64,000 nt of DNA, taken from IMG/VR virus record IMGVR_UViG_3300028654_000384, positions 151,858 to 215,857 of that record; one strand, 5' to 3'. Below, in pieces: positions 52,207 through 59,622 of this stretch (position 1 is the first letter of the stretch; every line of letters begins with the position of its first letter). Source of the stretch: a virus. Position numbers and translations under genes: made by a program. The notes beneath the pieces were generated by a model that searched no databases, was not told the DNA's origin, and worked only from the letters and a program-made list of their open reading frames with translations.

Positions 52207-52346
52207 TCAGGTGGATTGCACTCACTGTCGTCGCCGGCGCCGGCGCTGCTTTCGCGGCAGGTTGCTGGTGTGGTTGGCAGACAACGCTACGGGTCATCGA
52301 TAGTGTCGAGCGACGAACGAGGCGCATGCCAGATGCAAGCGCTTGA
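52203..52346 (+). CDS. 47-residue membrane microprotein
   Basis: ATGA overlap with the sigma gene. MIRWIALTVVAGAGAAFAAG is one membrane helix, then CWCGW and a basic tail. Function unknown. Confidence 0.6.
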   Translation: MIRWIALTVVAGAGAAFAAGCWCGWQTTLRVIDSVERRTRRMPDASA

Positions 52347-52635
52347 CTTCTTCACCGTCTGTGCCGGGGTGAGCCTCATCATCCTGTCCGCGGGCTTCAT
52401 CACTGCACTCATCGTCAAGGCACACAGATCTGCTCGCGTTGATGCACGCGTAGCGGCACCCGTACAACACGAACGTCAACCATTAGAACCCACTGACCCA
52501 CTGGCACGCCGCCTACACGAATTTCAGGAGACGCGCTTTGCCTCTCCCATCGTCAGGCGCCAACTCGAACAGGACGTAGTCCCGATCCGTGATGCATCAA
52601 CGTTGCCGCGACCACCGCGCAGGAGCCCTAAGTGA
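52333..52635 (+). CDS. Single-span membrane protein, 100 residues
   Basis: FFTVCAGVSLIILSAGFITA forms a membrane helix near the N-terminus; a polar, Arg/Pro-rich cytoplasmic tail follows. Overlaps the previous gene by 14 bases and the next by GTGA. Confidence 0.65.
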   Translation: MQALDFFTVCAGVSLIILSAGFITALIVKAHRSARVDARVAAPVQHERQPLEPTDPLARRLHEFQETRFASPIVRRQLEQDVVPIRDASTLPRPPRRSPK

Positions 52636-52862
52636 AGGACGGACCCATCTACGTGTACGATGTTCGGAGCCAGTTCATGGAACCCGTCTTCATCGTCTAC
52701 AATACTGATCACGTCGACGTCTTTGTCAAGGCCTTGGGCCTCGACGACGCCAACCTCCTCGCCTCTAAAGAAAGGCTACATCCGTACGAGGGCAATCGCT
52801 ACAAGAACACGGGTAGCGGCGGATTTTGCCCGCCGCCCAAGGTAAAAGTCAACACTCGCTAG
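52632..52862 (+). CDS. Hypothetical protein, 76 residues
   Basis: GTG start in GTGA overlap. GPIYVYDVRSQFMEPVFIVY then a helix and a Gly/Pro end (GSGGFCPPPKVKV). Function unknown. Confidence 0.65.
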   Translation: MKDGPIYVYDVRSQFMEPVFIVYNTDHVDVFVKALGLDDANLLASKERLHPYEGNRYKNTGSGGFCPPPKVKVNTR

Positions 52863-52875
52863 GAGAATCACGCCG

Positions 52876-53178
52876 ATGGCACTGCACCGAGGTACCAAGG
52901 TCGATCGCGGTTACGCCACTGTCGCCGACGATGAGGGCGATAACTACCGTGAGATCGCCGACATGATGACGGAGATGGGTTTCTCGATGAACCATTCGTC
53001 GGCACGCAACTACGTGCTGCGCGTGATGCGGAAGTTCGCCCGAGCCTTCGTCGAGCAGTGGAACATCGCACACGATGATCAGAAGATCGATGAGATTGCC
53101 AAGAATCCGCAATTTCAACACGGCATCGCCGACCTGCTCCAGATCATCGAATCACAGCGCCGCGGGAATGGCGTATAA
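52876..53178 (+). CDS. Separate sigma region-4-like helix-turn-helix protein
   Basis: 100 residues with AGGAGA upstream. NYREIADMMTEMGFSMNHSS and ARNYVLRVMRKFARAF line up with sigma region 4.2 (T-L-E-E-I-G... R-E-R-I-R-Q-I-E-x-K-A-L-R-K-L-R), the -35-reading helix-turn-helix. A helical C-terminus (IDEIAKNPQFQHGIADLLQI) follows. It is encoded four genes after a sigma factor that lacks exactly this part, so the two may form a two-subunit sigma. Alternatively it is a stand-alone regulator. Confidence 0.65.
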   Translation: MALHRGTKVDRGYATVADDEGDNYREIADMMTEMGFSMNHSSARNYVLRVMRKFARAFVEQWNIAHDDQKIDEIAKNPQFQHGIADLLQIIESQRRGNGV

Positions 53179-53195
53179 TCAATGAGGGACACCAG

Positions 53196-53657
53196 ATGAG
53201 TAGAGATGGCCGTGGCAACCCAGGAAGGTACGAGCTGAAGAATCAGCCGAAGTTGAAGCTCGTTGACCTGTTGCGTCGCCGCAAGATGACGTTGAAACAA
53301 CTGCTCGATGAGTTTGGCATCTCGACCTATGAGGCCTTGCACATCAGGTGCACCAGGATGGGCATCACTGCACCCACGCAGGCCGAATTTGATGTGGTGA
53401 TGCCGCCCGTCAAGGCTTGGGTCAACAGTGCGCAGGAAGGCGTTGTCGTCGTTGAAGCCCCGCGTGTCGTCGATGAGATCACCGGTCGGCAGATCGATCC
53501 CGATGCGCCCGTCGAGGTACCCTCCGTCACCGTGACGTCGGTGCCCTTCGTGCCCCCGACGCCCATGCCGCCCCCACACTGGGGCGGTGCCCTACCGCCC
53601 ATCGCTGACACACAGAAAAAACAGCGCAGGAAAAAGGATGACCAATCCACTGAGTGA
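53196..53657 (+). CDS. Possible helix-turn-helix protein with Pro-rich tail
   Basis: 153 residues. LKLVDLLRRRKMTLKQLLDE and FGISTYEALHIRCTRMGI look like a helix-turn-helix (residues about 22-55). The C-terminus is Pro/Val-rich (PFVPPTPMPPPHWGGALPP) and ends KKQRRKKDD. TATAAT 20 bases upstream may be a -10. Possibly a regulator acting with the region-4 protein. Confidence 0.6.
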   Translation: MSRDGRGNPGRYELKNQPKLKLVDLLRRRKMTLKQLLDEFGISTYEALHIRCTRMGITAPTQAEFDVVMPPVKAWVNSAQEGVVVVEAPRVVDEITGRQIDPDAPVEVPSVTVTSVPFVPPTPMPPPHWGGALPPIADTQKKQRRKKDDQSTE

Positions 53658-53702
53658 AGTGTAGGCCCTTATGAACGCCCTGAAGCAGGTGGTACTTAGA
53701 TC

Positions 53703-54095
53703 ATGATGGACTTGATCGTCAAGGGACTTTCGACCTGGTTCGCGGATCGCCTGCAAGGCATGCCCTGCACTCCTGAGACGACGGCTTATGTGGCTGGGGT
53801 GCTGGCCAAACGGAGAACCGAGGACGACATGAGCACCGAATCCCTGGTGCTCGCTTATCACGCCGCTTCAATCATCGGCGACTTTGCGGGTTTTCAACGC
53901 ATCGGTGACTACGTGCTGTGGATCGACTCGATCTACCCAGAATTCATCAACGATCACCGCCAAGTCATCGAGACAATCGGTCGCCAATCTTACTCGTCGT
54001 GTCACCGGATCCTCAAGGGCCAGTGGAAAATCTACGATGAACTTGCGCAGACGCTTCCTTTGATTACTGCCACGGTGCGCCAAAAGCTAGTGTAA
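53703..54095 (+). CDS. Hypothetical helical protein, 130 residues
   Basis: Start ATGATG directly after TAGATC, but the -10 region is degenerate (GGTACT). LIVKGLSTWFADRLQGMPCT, VLAYHAASIIGDFAGFQRIG and KIYDELAQTLPLITATVRQK are helices. Function unknown. Confidence 0.65.
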   Translation: MMDLIVKGLSTWFADRLQGMPCTPETTAYVAGVLAKRRTEDDMSTESLVLAYHAASIIGDFAGFQRIGDYVLWIDSIYPEFINDHRQVIETIGRQSYSSCHRILKGQWKIYDELAQTLPLITATVRQKLV

Positions 54096-54124
54096 TTCGG
54101 CGCGAGGTATGTGCCTCAGACCGA

Positions 54125-54154
54125 GTGTAAGCTTGGCCGCCACCGAGGTAGATT
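54125..54154 (+). promoter_or_regulatory. Promoter of the AAA ATPase operon
   Basis: GTGTAA-18-TAGATT with a leader of about 20 bases containing AAGGAG. Confidence 0.8.
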
Positions 54155-54181
54155 GAAACAACCTACCAAGGAGCCTCTCTC

Positions 54182-55390
54182 ATGTCCACGACGTCCATGT
54201 CGATCGCGACCTTCAAGAAAGTCGCCGTCTGCCTGCCCCCGACCCGTTCGATCCTGCTCCGCGCCAATCACGGCGTGGGCAAGAGCAAGGTCATCAGGCA
54301 AGTGTCCACGCTGATCCGCCAGAAACTCCATGCCGACGGGGTCATTGACCTCGCCAAGAATCCGAACGCCTACCCGGTCATCGATCGGCGCGCCGGCCAG
54401 CTCACTGAGGGCGATGTCGTCGGCCTCCCGAGCACCGACGGCAACGTCACCCGCTTCAACCCACCTGACTGGGTCAAGAAAGCGTGCGTCGAGCCCTGCG
54501 TGTTGTTCCTCGATGAGCTTAACCGCGGCACCCAAGAGGTGATGCAGGCGATGTTTCAGATCGTCCTCGATCGGGAACTCAACGGTCACAAGCTGCACCC
54601 GTACACCCGGGTCTACAGCGCCATCAACGCCAGCGCGGCGTACTCTGTCAACGAGATCGACCCGGCGCTGCTCGACCGCTTCTACGTCATCGACCTCGAC
54701 CCCGATGCGACCGAATTCTGTGCCTGGGCGCGTAGCACCGACGCAGAGCAGGGCGGCAACCTCCACTACTTCATCCCCGACTTCATCACCTCGTGCGAAC
54801 AGTGGCTATACCCTGCCAAACAGGCCGAGCCGAGCAGCAAGCAGCCGAGCCCGCGATCGTGGGAAATGGTCAACGAGTCGCTGGTCCACACTGACCTCAT
54901 CGAGGACCCGCAGAACGACATGTTCTACCAGATCAGTCGAGGTTTTGTCGGCAATGAAGCGGCGATCGCCTTTCGCGACTACTGCATGAGCGTCGACAAT
55001 CGCCTGACGGGCGAAGAGATCGTCAACGACCTGGACAAGAAAGCGATCGCAGCTAAGGTGGCGCGCCAGACGCAGGATCGGCAGAACGGCCTCATTGAGA
55101 AGGTCGCTGCCTATGTCACCGACAACTGTGCGACGCTGACTGACAAGCAAGGCAAGAACGTCCACACCTTCATGAAGTCGCTGCCCGATGAGCTCAAGAT
55201 CTCGTTGTGGAGCAAGCTGACGAGCCACGGCATCGACAAGATCGAGCTGGCCAAGAGCATCCACAAGCACTGTGCAGAGACGGTGTTGTCGGTGTTCGGC
55301 GTGCCCATGGGTGAAGCCGGGATTGGCGTCACGCCTAACATACCCGGAGTCTTCAAGGAAAAGGCGAAGGACACCAAGGACACCAAGTAA
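54182..55390 (+). CDS. MoxR-type AAA+ ATPase
   Basis: 402 residues. Walker A RANHGVGKSKVIRQV (about residues 33-47), GQLTEGDVVGLPS in the pre-Walker-B position typical of MoxR/CbbQ, Walker B CVLFLDELNRGTQEVM, sensor 1 YSAINAS and the arginine-finger region LLDRFYVIDL. The C-terminus is helical. MoxR ATPases act as chaperones for metal centres or complexes, usually with a VWA-domain partner; none is seen here. Strong ribosome site. Confidence 0.85.
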   Translation: MSTTSMSIATFKKVAVCLPPTRSILLRANHGVGKSKVIRQVSTLIRQKLHADGVIDLAKNPNAYPVIDRRAGQLTEGDVVGLPSTDGNVTRFNPPDWVKKACVEPCVLFLDELNRGTQEVMQAMFQIVLDRELNGHKLHPYTRVYSAINASAAYSVNEIDPALLDRFYVIDLDPDATEFCAWARSTDAEQGGNLHYFIPDFITSCEQWLYPAKQAEPSSKQPSPRSWEMVNESLVHTDLIEDPQNDMFYQISRGFVGNEAAIAFRDYCMSVDNRLTGEEIVNDLDKKAIAAKVARQTQDRQNGLIEKVAAYVTDNCATLTDKQGKNVHTFMKSLPDELKISLWSKLTSHGIDKIELAKSIHKHCAETVLSVFGVPMGEAGIGVTPNIPGVFKEKAKDTKDTK

Positions 55391-55430
55391 GCGTCCTTCG
55401 ACCATCACACCGACGTCACGGAGAATGTCA

Positions 55431-55817
55431 ATGAAACAGGGTCCTCGCAAGAACCTCCGTGACGTCGACCGGGCCATCATTCATACGGTGATGTTCGACC
55501 AGGGCATCATTCCGATGGAGAGGGTCGACAATGACATGCGGCGGGTGCTGGCCCAACTGCCGCCCGGCGAGGCTCGTGCCCTGCGCCGCAAGTTTCGCAA
55601 GCTGTGGCGCCGCGCGCTCAAGCAGCTCACTCAAGGCGCGTCCGAGCGTAATGCGAAGAGGATCGAGACGCTCCACGGCGTCGGCAAGAGCACGCCTTCA
55701 CGCGCGGAGTTCAACGCTCGCAAGCAGCTGGTCTTCGATCGCCTGTGGAGCGATCACATCGAGCCCATGATCAGGAACTTTGAGGCCGGTGCACCCGGCA
55801 AATTTACCCAAACTTAA
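55431..55817 (+). CDS. Basic helical protein following the ATPase
   Basis: 128 residues; start at the ATG with ACGGAG upstream. KNLRDVDRAIIHTVMFDQGI, RALRRKFRKLWRRALKQLTQ and a polar tail. Strongly basic; could bind nucleic acid or the ATPase. Function unknown. Confidence 0.7.
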   Translation: MKQGPRKNLRDVDRAIIHTVMFDQGIIPMERVDNDMRRVLAQLPPGEARALRRKFRKLWRRALKQLTQGASERNAKRIETLHGVGKSTPSRAEFNARKQLVFDRLWSDHIEPMIRNFEAGAPGKFTQT

Positions 55818-55950
55818 ACTTGGCCTCGGGCGCTCGCCGTTATACGGTGAGGGGCCATAAATAATGTGAACCGCGGGGATGCGCTCCTCCGCCAGTAACA
55901 GGGCCAGCGCAGCCTACAGTCGGCAGTGACTGGCCCACTTTCTGTCCCCA

Positions 55951-55973
55951 CAATTACACCCGGGGTATAATTT
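55951..55973. repeat. Dispersed 23-bp palindrome, copy 6
   Basis: CAATTACACC then CGGGGTATAATTT; centre 85 bp from the ATG at 56047. The preceding 130 bp hold no gene. Confidence 0.75.
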
Positions 55974-55977
55974 GCCG

Positions 55978-56052
55978 TCAGTGTAACACGGCACGATGTG
56001 CCTACACACAGTGTAAGTTCCCGGACAATCGTGGTAGGATTAGATCATGTTG
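55978..56052. repeat. Duplicated promoter block, copy 1
   Basis: About 75 bp from CAGTGTAACACGG to the first codons (ATGTTGAAGC) are nearly identical to 57522-57598, differing by a single base insertion. Confidence 0.8.
56011..56040 (+). promoter_or_regulatory. Leaderless-type promoter
   Basis: GTGTAA-18-TAGGAT-TAGATC-ATG. A second GTGTAA lies 30 bp upstream without a -10. Confidence 0.9.
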
Positions 56053-56742
56053 AAGCAGAACGTTCAAGACACCTACGTAGCCGATCGTGCCGCTATCGCG
56101 CAGCGCATCCTCACCAGCCCGCTTGCTGCCTACGTGGGTTACTCGGGCGACCTCTATCGCCTCGACAAGCTGCATAACATCGCCCGCGACGGAAAGGCAC
56201 ACACCGGTTACTCATTCCTGTCGGTCGAGTTCAAGAAGGCAGGCACTGAGTGTTCGCTCGAAATTCGTGAAGAGGGATCCGGGTACTCTGGTGGTGTGAC
56301 CACCGACGCCGAAGGCAATGAGTATCACGAGTATACGCTGTCCTGTGCCGTCAACTTTCCCTGCCACGGCAGCACCGCCTGCGGTGCGGTGTTGGCCCGC
56401 CTCGCCTTCTATCAGCAGGTCGCATTGTTGGCCGCCGAGATCGAGGCCGAGTTTGTCGTCAATCGACGTGTCAACTACAAGATGACGCGGACCGCAGCCG
56501 AGGTCGTCGCCGACAACGCGAAGGTGGAAGCCCAGCGCATCGAGCAAGCGTATGCCGGTGTGACACTAAAGTATGGCGCTACCGGACTCCGCGTCGGCAA
56601 AGTGGTCGGTCTCGACCCCGAAGACCTCGGCAACTTGCCAGAAGGCAAGCGCGACGTCGAGACCAGCCGAGGCAAGAAGTTCTCGATCTCGATCAATGCC
56701 GATAATGGCATCAAGGTTGGCCTCATCACCCGCACCGCCTAG
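56047..56742 (+). CDS. Hypothetical protein, 231 residues
   Basis: RILTSPLAAYVGYSGDLYRL, a beta region (SFLSVEFKKAGTECSLEIRE), helices (YQQVALLAAEIEAEFVVNRR) and a final KKFSISINADNGIKVGLI. No motif recognised. Shares its first codons and promoter with 57591-57812. Confidence 0.7.
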   Translation: MLKQNVQDTYVADRAAIAQRILTSPLAAYVGYSGDLYRLDKLHNIARDGKAHTGYSFLSVEFKKAGTECSLEIREEGSGYSGGVTTDAEGNEYHEYTLSCAVNFPCHGSTACGAVLARLAFYQQVALLAAEIEAEFVVNRRVNYKMTRTAAEVVADNAKVEAQRIEQAYAGVTLKYGATGLRVGKVVGLDPEDLGNLPEGKRDVETSRGKKFSISINADNGIKVGLITRTA

Positions 56743-56748
56743 GCTACC

Positions 56749-57045
56749 GTGCCCGCCTTCGCCACCGACAGCTACCCCGTCGGCACCCTGGTCACGACCC
56801 GCTATGATATGCAGTGCCCGCCACAACGTGCCAGCGTTGAAAAGTCAACTTTCCCAGTGCTGTTCTACGCCTTCATCGTACGGCCCGCGGCGCTGCCCCG
56901 GGGCACTCCGATGATCTATGCGGGGCCCATTCGTGCGGCGACAACGCCTGACCTGCGTGCTGAACGTGAGCACACCTTCATTGCACCCAAGTTCGGCCGT
57001 GTCATCATCTACCATCCCGACGTCAACGTTGAGCTCATACCATGA
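56749..57045 (+). CDS. Possible PGxL/GW-related protein
   Basis: 98 residues from a GTG 7 bases after the preceding stop. YPVGTLVTTRYD at residue 9 resembles the signature (VG for PG), FPVLFYAFIVRPAALPRGTP and APKFGRVIIYHPDV follow. Coupled to the next gene by ATGA. Confidence 0.55.
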   Translation: MPAFATDSYPVGTLVTTRYDMQCPPQRASVEKSTFPVLFYAFIVRPAALPRGTPMIYAGPIRAATTPDLRAEREHTFIAPKFGRVIIYHPDVNVELIP

Positions 57046-57371
57046 CCGTGACCACCAACGAGAGATTAGTGCGCCACGATCGCCTAGTGCTAGGCACCCT
57101 GTGCGGTTACTTTCACCCGGCATCGAGCACTGACGCCGCCCGGGTCGTCACCGTCATCGGTACCTGGGATTGGGACCACAACGCTGTCGGCCATCCACGC
57201 GACCTCACTCGTAAACAGGCGCGCCAGGGCCAAGACCCACGCACCGACGAGAGCGCCCGGGGCTACTTGCTGATGCCGTCGGATGGTTCACCGTGGATCT
57301 TTGCGTTCTTCGGCGCCGTCGCCGAGGGTGACCTGAAGCCCCTGTTTCCCGCGCTGCGCCTCGTCAAGTAA
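57042..57371 (+). CDS. Possible PGxL/GW-related protein
   Basis: 109 residues. RLVLGTLCGYF, ARVVTVIGTWDWD, RGYLLMPSDGSPWIFAFFGA. The G-T-L and final W-I-F strands suggest the same fold with a longer loop. Function unknown. Confidence 0.55.
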   Translation: MTVTTNERLVRHDRLVLGTLCGYFHPASSTDAARVVTVIGTWDWDHNAVGHPRDLTRKQARQGQDPRTDESARGYLLMPSDGSPWIFAFFGAVAEGDLKPLFPALRLVK

Positions 57372-57436
57372 CGAGGTGACTTGGCGGGTGAATTGTTCAC
57401 CCTCGCTTCGGTCACGTGGGCACACGTGTGACGGGA

Positions 57437-57478
57437 TGAAGGCAACTACCTTCGCTCGACCGCATTGTCCTAGGGCGG
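57437..57478. repeat. Conserved intergenic module, copy 3
   Basis: GAAGGCAACTACCTTCG (a GAAGG/ACCTTC hairpin) and CCTAGGGCGG, then palindrome copy 7. See 30149 and 47850. Confidence 0.65.
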
Positions 57479-57494
57479 CCTGTGGGATTGGTCG

Positions 57495-57517
57495 GAATTA
57501 CATCTCGGGTATAATTT
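57495..57517. repeat. Dispersed 23-bp palindrome, copy 7
   Basis: GAATTACATC then TCGGGTATAATTT; centre 85 bp from the ATG at 57591. Confidence 0.75.
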
Positions 57518-57521
57518 TGAG

Positions 57522-57598
57522 CAGTGTAACACGGCACGATGTGCCTTACACACAGTGTAAGTTCCCGGACAATCGTGGTAGGATTAGATCATGTTGAA
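57522..57598. repeat. Duplicated promoter block, copy 2
   Basis: Near-identical to 55978-56052, including ACACGGCACGATGTGCC and the full promoter and start. Confidence 0.8.
57555..57584 (+). promoter_or_regulatory. Leaderless-type promoter
   Basis: GTGTAA-18-TAGGAT-TAGATC-ATG. Confidence 0.9.
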
Positions 57599-57812
57599 GC
57601 TGAAGCCATTGTTTCTCGAGCAGATCTCACCGCTGGCACATCGCCAAGACGTGAGCATGACCGCAGTTATGAACTTCTTGATGACGGTGCAGTACAACGA
57701 GACCATCGACGCCGCGCTCGAGAACCTCAGGAGCGATGCCGCTTCGTACGGGTGGAACGCCGCGACGATCAAGGCGATCCGCGCCGGCATCCACCTCGCT
57801 GCGAAGGTCTAA
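57591..57812 (+). CDS. Hypothetical helical protein, 73 residues
   Basis: LFLEQISPLAHRQDVSMTAV and IDAALENLRSDAASYGWNAA. Beyond the first codons it does not resemble 56047-56742. Function unknown. Confidence 0.7.
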   Translation: MLKLKPLFLEQISPLAHRQDVSMTAVMNFLMTVQYNETIDAALENLRSDAASYGWNAATIKAIRAGIHLAAKV

Positions 57813-57820
57813 ACACGGCA

Positions 57821-57850
57821 GTGAAAGTTCCACTCCGAACCTGGTAGAGT
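57821..57850 (+). promoter_or_regulatory. Leaderless-type promoter
   Basis: GTGAAA-18-TAGAGT-TAGATC-ATG. Confidence 0.85.
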
Positions 57851-57856
57851 TAGATC

Positions 57857-58171
57857 ATGTGGACAAAGGCAAGCATTGCACAGTTGCTGCGCACCCACGA
57901 CCATGCCGTCGAACGCGCCATCGTCGCCATCTACGAGCACCAGACGCTGGACGAGAAGGTGGCGCGCCACACGAAGCGCATCAATCCACGTGGCTTTCAT
58001 GCCAACCACACCATCACGGGTTCGTACTACGCCATCTTGGTGCTCGCGGGCCGGCGCTTGGTCGGCTATCACCTCGCCAACGCCCGCAACATCGTCCTGT
58101 GTTACACTACGCAATTGGCCGACAGGGCCAACGCCCGGGCCGCGCGCCTTGCCAAACGAGAAGTAGCATGA
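57857..58171 (+). CDS. Hypothetical basic protein, 104 residues
   Basis: KASIAQLLRTHDHAVERAIV, TKRINPRGFHANHTITGSYY and a helical basic end (DRANARAARLAKREVA). Overlaps the next gene by ATGA. Function unknown. Confidence 0.7.
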   Translation: MWTKASIAQLLRTHDHAVERAIVAIYEHQTLDEKVARHTKRINPRGFHANHTITGSYYAILVLAGRRLVGYHLANARNIVLCYTTQLADRANARAARLAKREVA

Positions 58172-58323
58172 TCACCATCAGTCGTCCCCTGCAATTTGCG
58201 GCAGGTTTTGTCATGGTGTGGTTGCTGTTGATCCGCGCCCTGGTGTGCATCAACAGCCACACCCCTCTGCCTCCTCCGCACGCAGCAAGCACCGTCGTGC
58301 ACCCGCCCTACTACGCTAACTGA
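58168..58323 (+). CDS. 51-residue membrane microprotein
   Basis: ISRPLQFAAGFVMVWLLLIR forms a membrane helix; the tail is Pro/His-rich (SHTPLPPPHAASTVVHPP). Coupled by ATGA. Function unknown. Confidence 0.65.
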   Translation: MITISRPLQFAAGFVMVWLLLIRALVCINSHTPLPPPHAASTVVHPPYYAN

Positions 58324-58330
58324 GGTACCC

Positions 58331-58612
58331 ATGACACTCAAGCGCTTGTTGATGCTGACCGTCTGTCCCGTGCTCCTGTTGTTCCTCATCGTCGCATTGT
58401 TTGTGCTGATCCACTTCACGCAACCGCCTTGTACCTGCAAAGAAGTGATCAACATTCTCCCGCAACATGCTACTCGCGCGTATGTCACCTACCAGTGTAC
58501 CGACAACACCATCAACGTGGGTTCATATCACTGGAGCAATGACTTTACGTGTGCGGGTAAGACGTACCACGTCGGCGACTACATCCCGGGTTACGGAACC
58601 AAGCAGTTCTAA
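58331..58612 (+). CDS. Membrane-anchored Cys-containing protein, 93 residues
   Basis: KRLLMLTVCPVLLLFLIVAL is an N-terminal anchor or signal peptide; the outside domain has PPCTCKEV, YQCTDNT and FTCAGK, four Cys likely in disulfides. Periplasmic. Function unknown. Confidence 0.7.
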   Translation: MTLKRLLMLTVCPVLLLFLIVALFVLIHFTQPPCTCKEVINILPQHATRAYVTYQCTDNTINVGSYHWSNDFTCAGKTYHVGDYIPGYGTKQF

Positions 58613-58636
58613 ACCATCATCACCACCGAGACATCC

Positions 58637-58918
58637 ATGAAAAAGCCCACCAAGACGAAGAAGGACCGCACCGTCGGTCTCCACGAGTACCGCTGCGCCG
58701 CGAACCCCGACGAGAAGGCCTTCGCCGATGCGACCGCGCACTGCGATCCGCCAATGTTGGGCTACTTGCTCAACGAACCAGGCTCGCAGTATCAGTATCC
58801 ACTCGACCCGACTGACCGCGACCGATGCGTCGCGGCAACGGTGGTGCAGTGGTTGGGTTCACCCGTCGGCAGGGCATTCTTGAGTGAGCTGGGTTGGGTG
58901 AAGAAGGACGGGCGCTAA
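58637..58918 (+). CDS. Hypothetical protein, 93 residues
   Basis: Basic start (KKPTKTKKDRT), then a mixed domain with VAATVVQWLGSPVGRAFLSE. ATG preceded by ACCGAGA. Function unknown. Confidence 0.65.
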   Translation: MKKPTKTKKDRTVGLHEYRCAANPDEKAFADATAHCDPPMLGYLLNEPGSQYQYPLDPTDRDRCVAATVVQWLGSPVGRAFLSELGWVKKDGR

Positions 58919-58919
58919 C

Positions 58920-59156
58920 GTGGCCCGAGGCAGGTGGACGGACGCGGCCTTCAAGGACTATCCCAAACGCTACGCCACGCCCGACACGGTGCAGGAAGGC
59001 CAGTGGCTGTGCCATGCGCCGACGAAGACGTGGTTCGAGTTCTACGTGCTGATGGCTGACGGCGTGGCGGTCGGCTTCACTTTCGGTGACAAGGACTTCT
59101 TCAAGCCGCTGGTCGAGTGCTACCACCAGTGGGATCCCAGTGTCGACGCAGCGTGA
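58920..59156 (+). CDS. Hypothetical protein, 78 residues
   Basis: GTG two bases after the preceding stop. WLCHAPTKTWFEFYVLMADG, VAVGFTFGDKDFFKP: aromatic beta-rich. Overlaps the next gene by 17 bases. Function unknown. Confidence 0.65.
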   Translation: MARGRWTDAAFKDYPKRYATPDTVQEGQWLCHAPTKTWFEFYVLMADGVAVGFTFGDKDFFKPLVECYHQWDPSVDAA

Positions 59157-59370
59157 CCTAAAACCCGGCGACCTGATCGAGTGGGTGTATGAACCCGAGA
59201 ATGTGCTCGTGGCCGCCAATGAACAGCTGTGGTCATCGGTGATGAAGGCTTGGGTGTTCATTGGCGGTGCTCACTTGCTCATTGCCCGTGCCGAAGGCAC
59301 CCTGACGTGGTTGCCCCTCAGTGCACTTGACAAGAGGTTGCTCCACGCGCGCGAGGATGATACAGTGTAA
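59140..59370 (+). CDS. KPGDLIEW-subfamily protein
   Basis: 76 residues from a GTG inside the preceding gene (no start lies closer to the LKPGDLIEWVY motif). EQLWSSVMKAWVFIGGAHLL, EGTLTWLPL and KRLLHAREDDT, the last encoded by the 28-nt repeat. Its TAA is part of the next -35. Confidence 0.78.
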   Translation: MSTQRDLKPGDLIEWVYEPENVLVAANEQLWSSVMKAWVFIGGAHLLIARAEGTLTWLPLSALDKRLLHAREDDTV

Positions 59371-59394
59371 GTCAACACCTAATCGGGGTATGAT
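59365..59394 (+). promoter_or_regulatory. Leaderless-type promoter over a stop codon
   Basis: GTGTAA-18-TATGAT-CTGATC-ATG; the TAA ends 59140-59370. Confidence 0.85.
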
Positions 59395-59400
59395 CTGATC

Positions 59401-59622
59401 ATGGTCGCTAGCAATAGAACAATCACTGACGTCTACCGGGTACTGCAGGTATGGGTGCCCGATCACTTGATCCGCGGCGACATGCTCGAAGGCCTGGCCA
59501 TGGTGACTGGGAACCGCTCATTCACTGAGACCGTCAACAACCTGTTGGAGCTACACAGGAGTTTGCACCCGACGCCCGGTACGCCGCCCGCATCACCCGA
59601 GACCAATGAGATGTGCCCATGA
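59401..59622 (+). CDS. Hypothetical protein, 73 residues
   Basis: RTITDVYRVLQVWVPDHLIR, then LEGLAMVTGNRSFTETVNNL and a Pro-rich end. The middle resembles a short ribbon-helix-helix or helix-turn-helix segment, not secure. ATGA overlap with the next gene. Confidence 0.65.
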   Translation: MVASNRTITDVYRVLQVWVPDHLIRGDMLEGLAMVTGNRSFTETVNNLLELHRSLHPTPGTPPASPETNEMCP

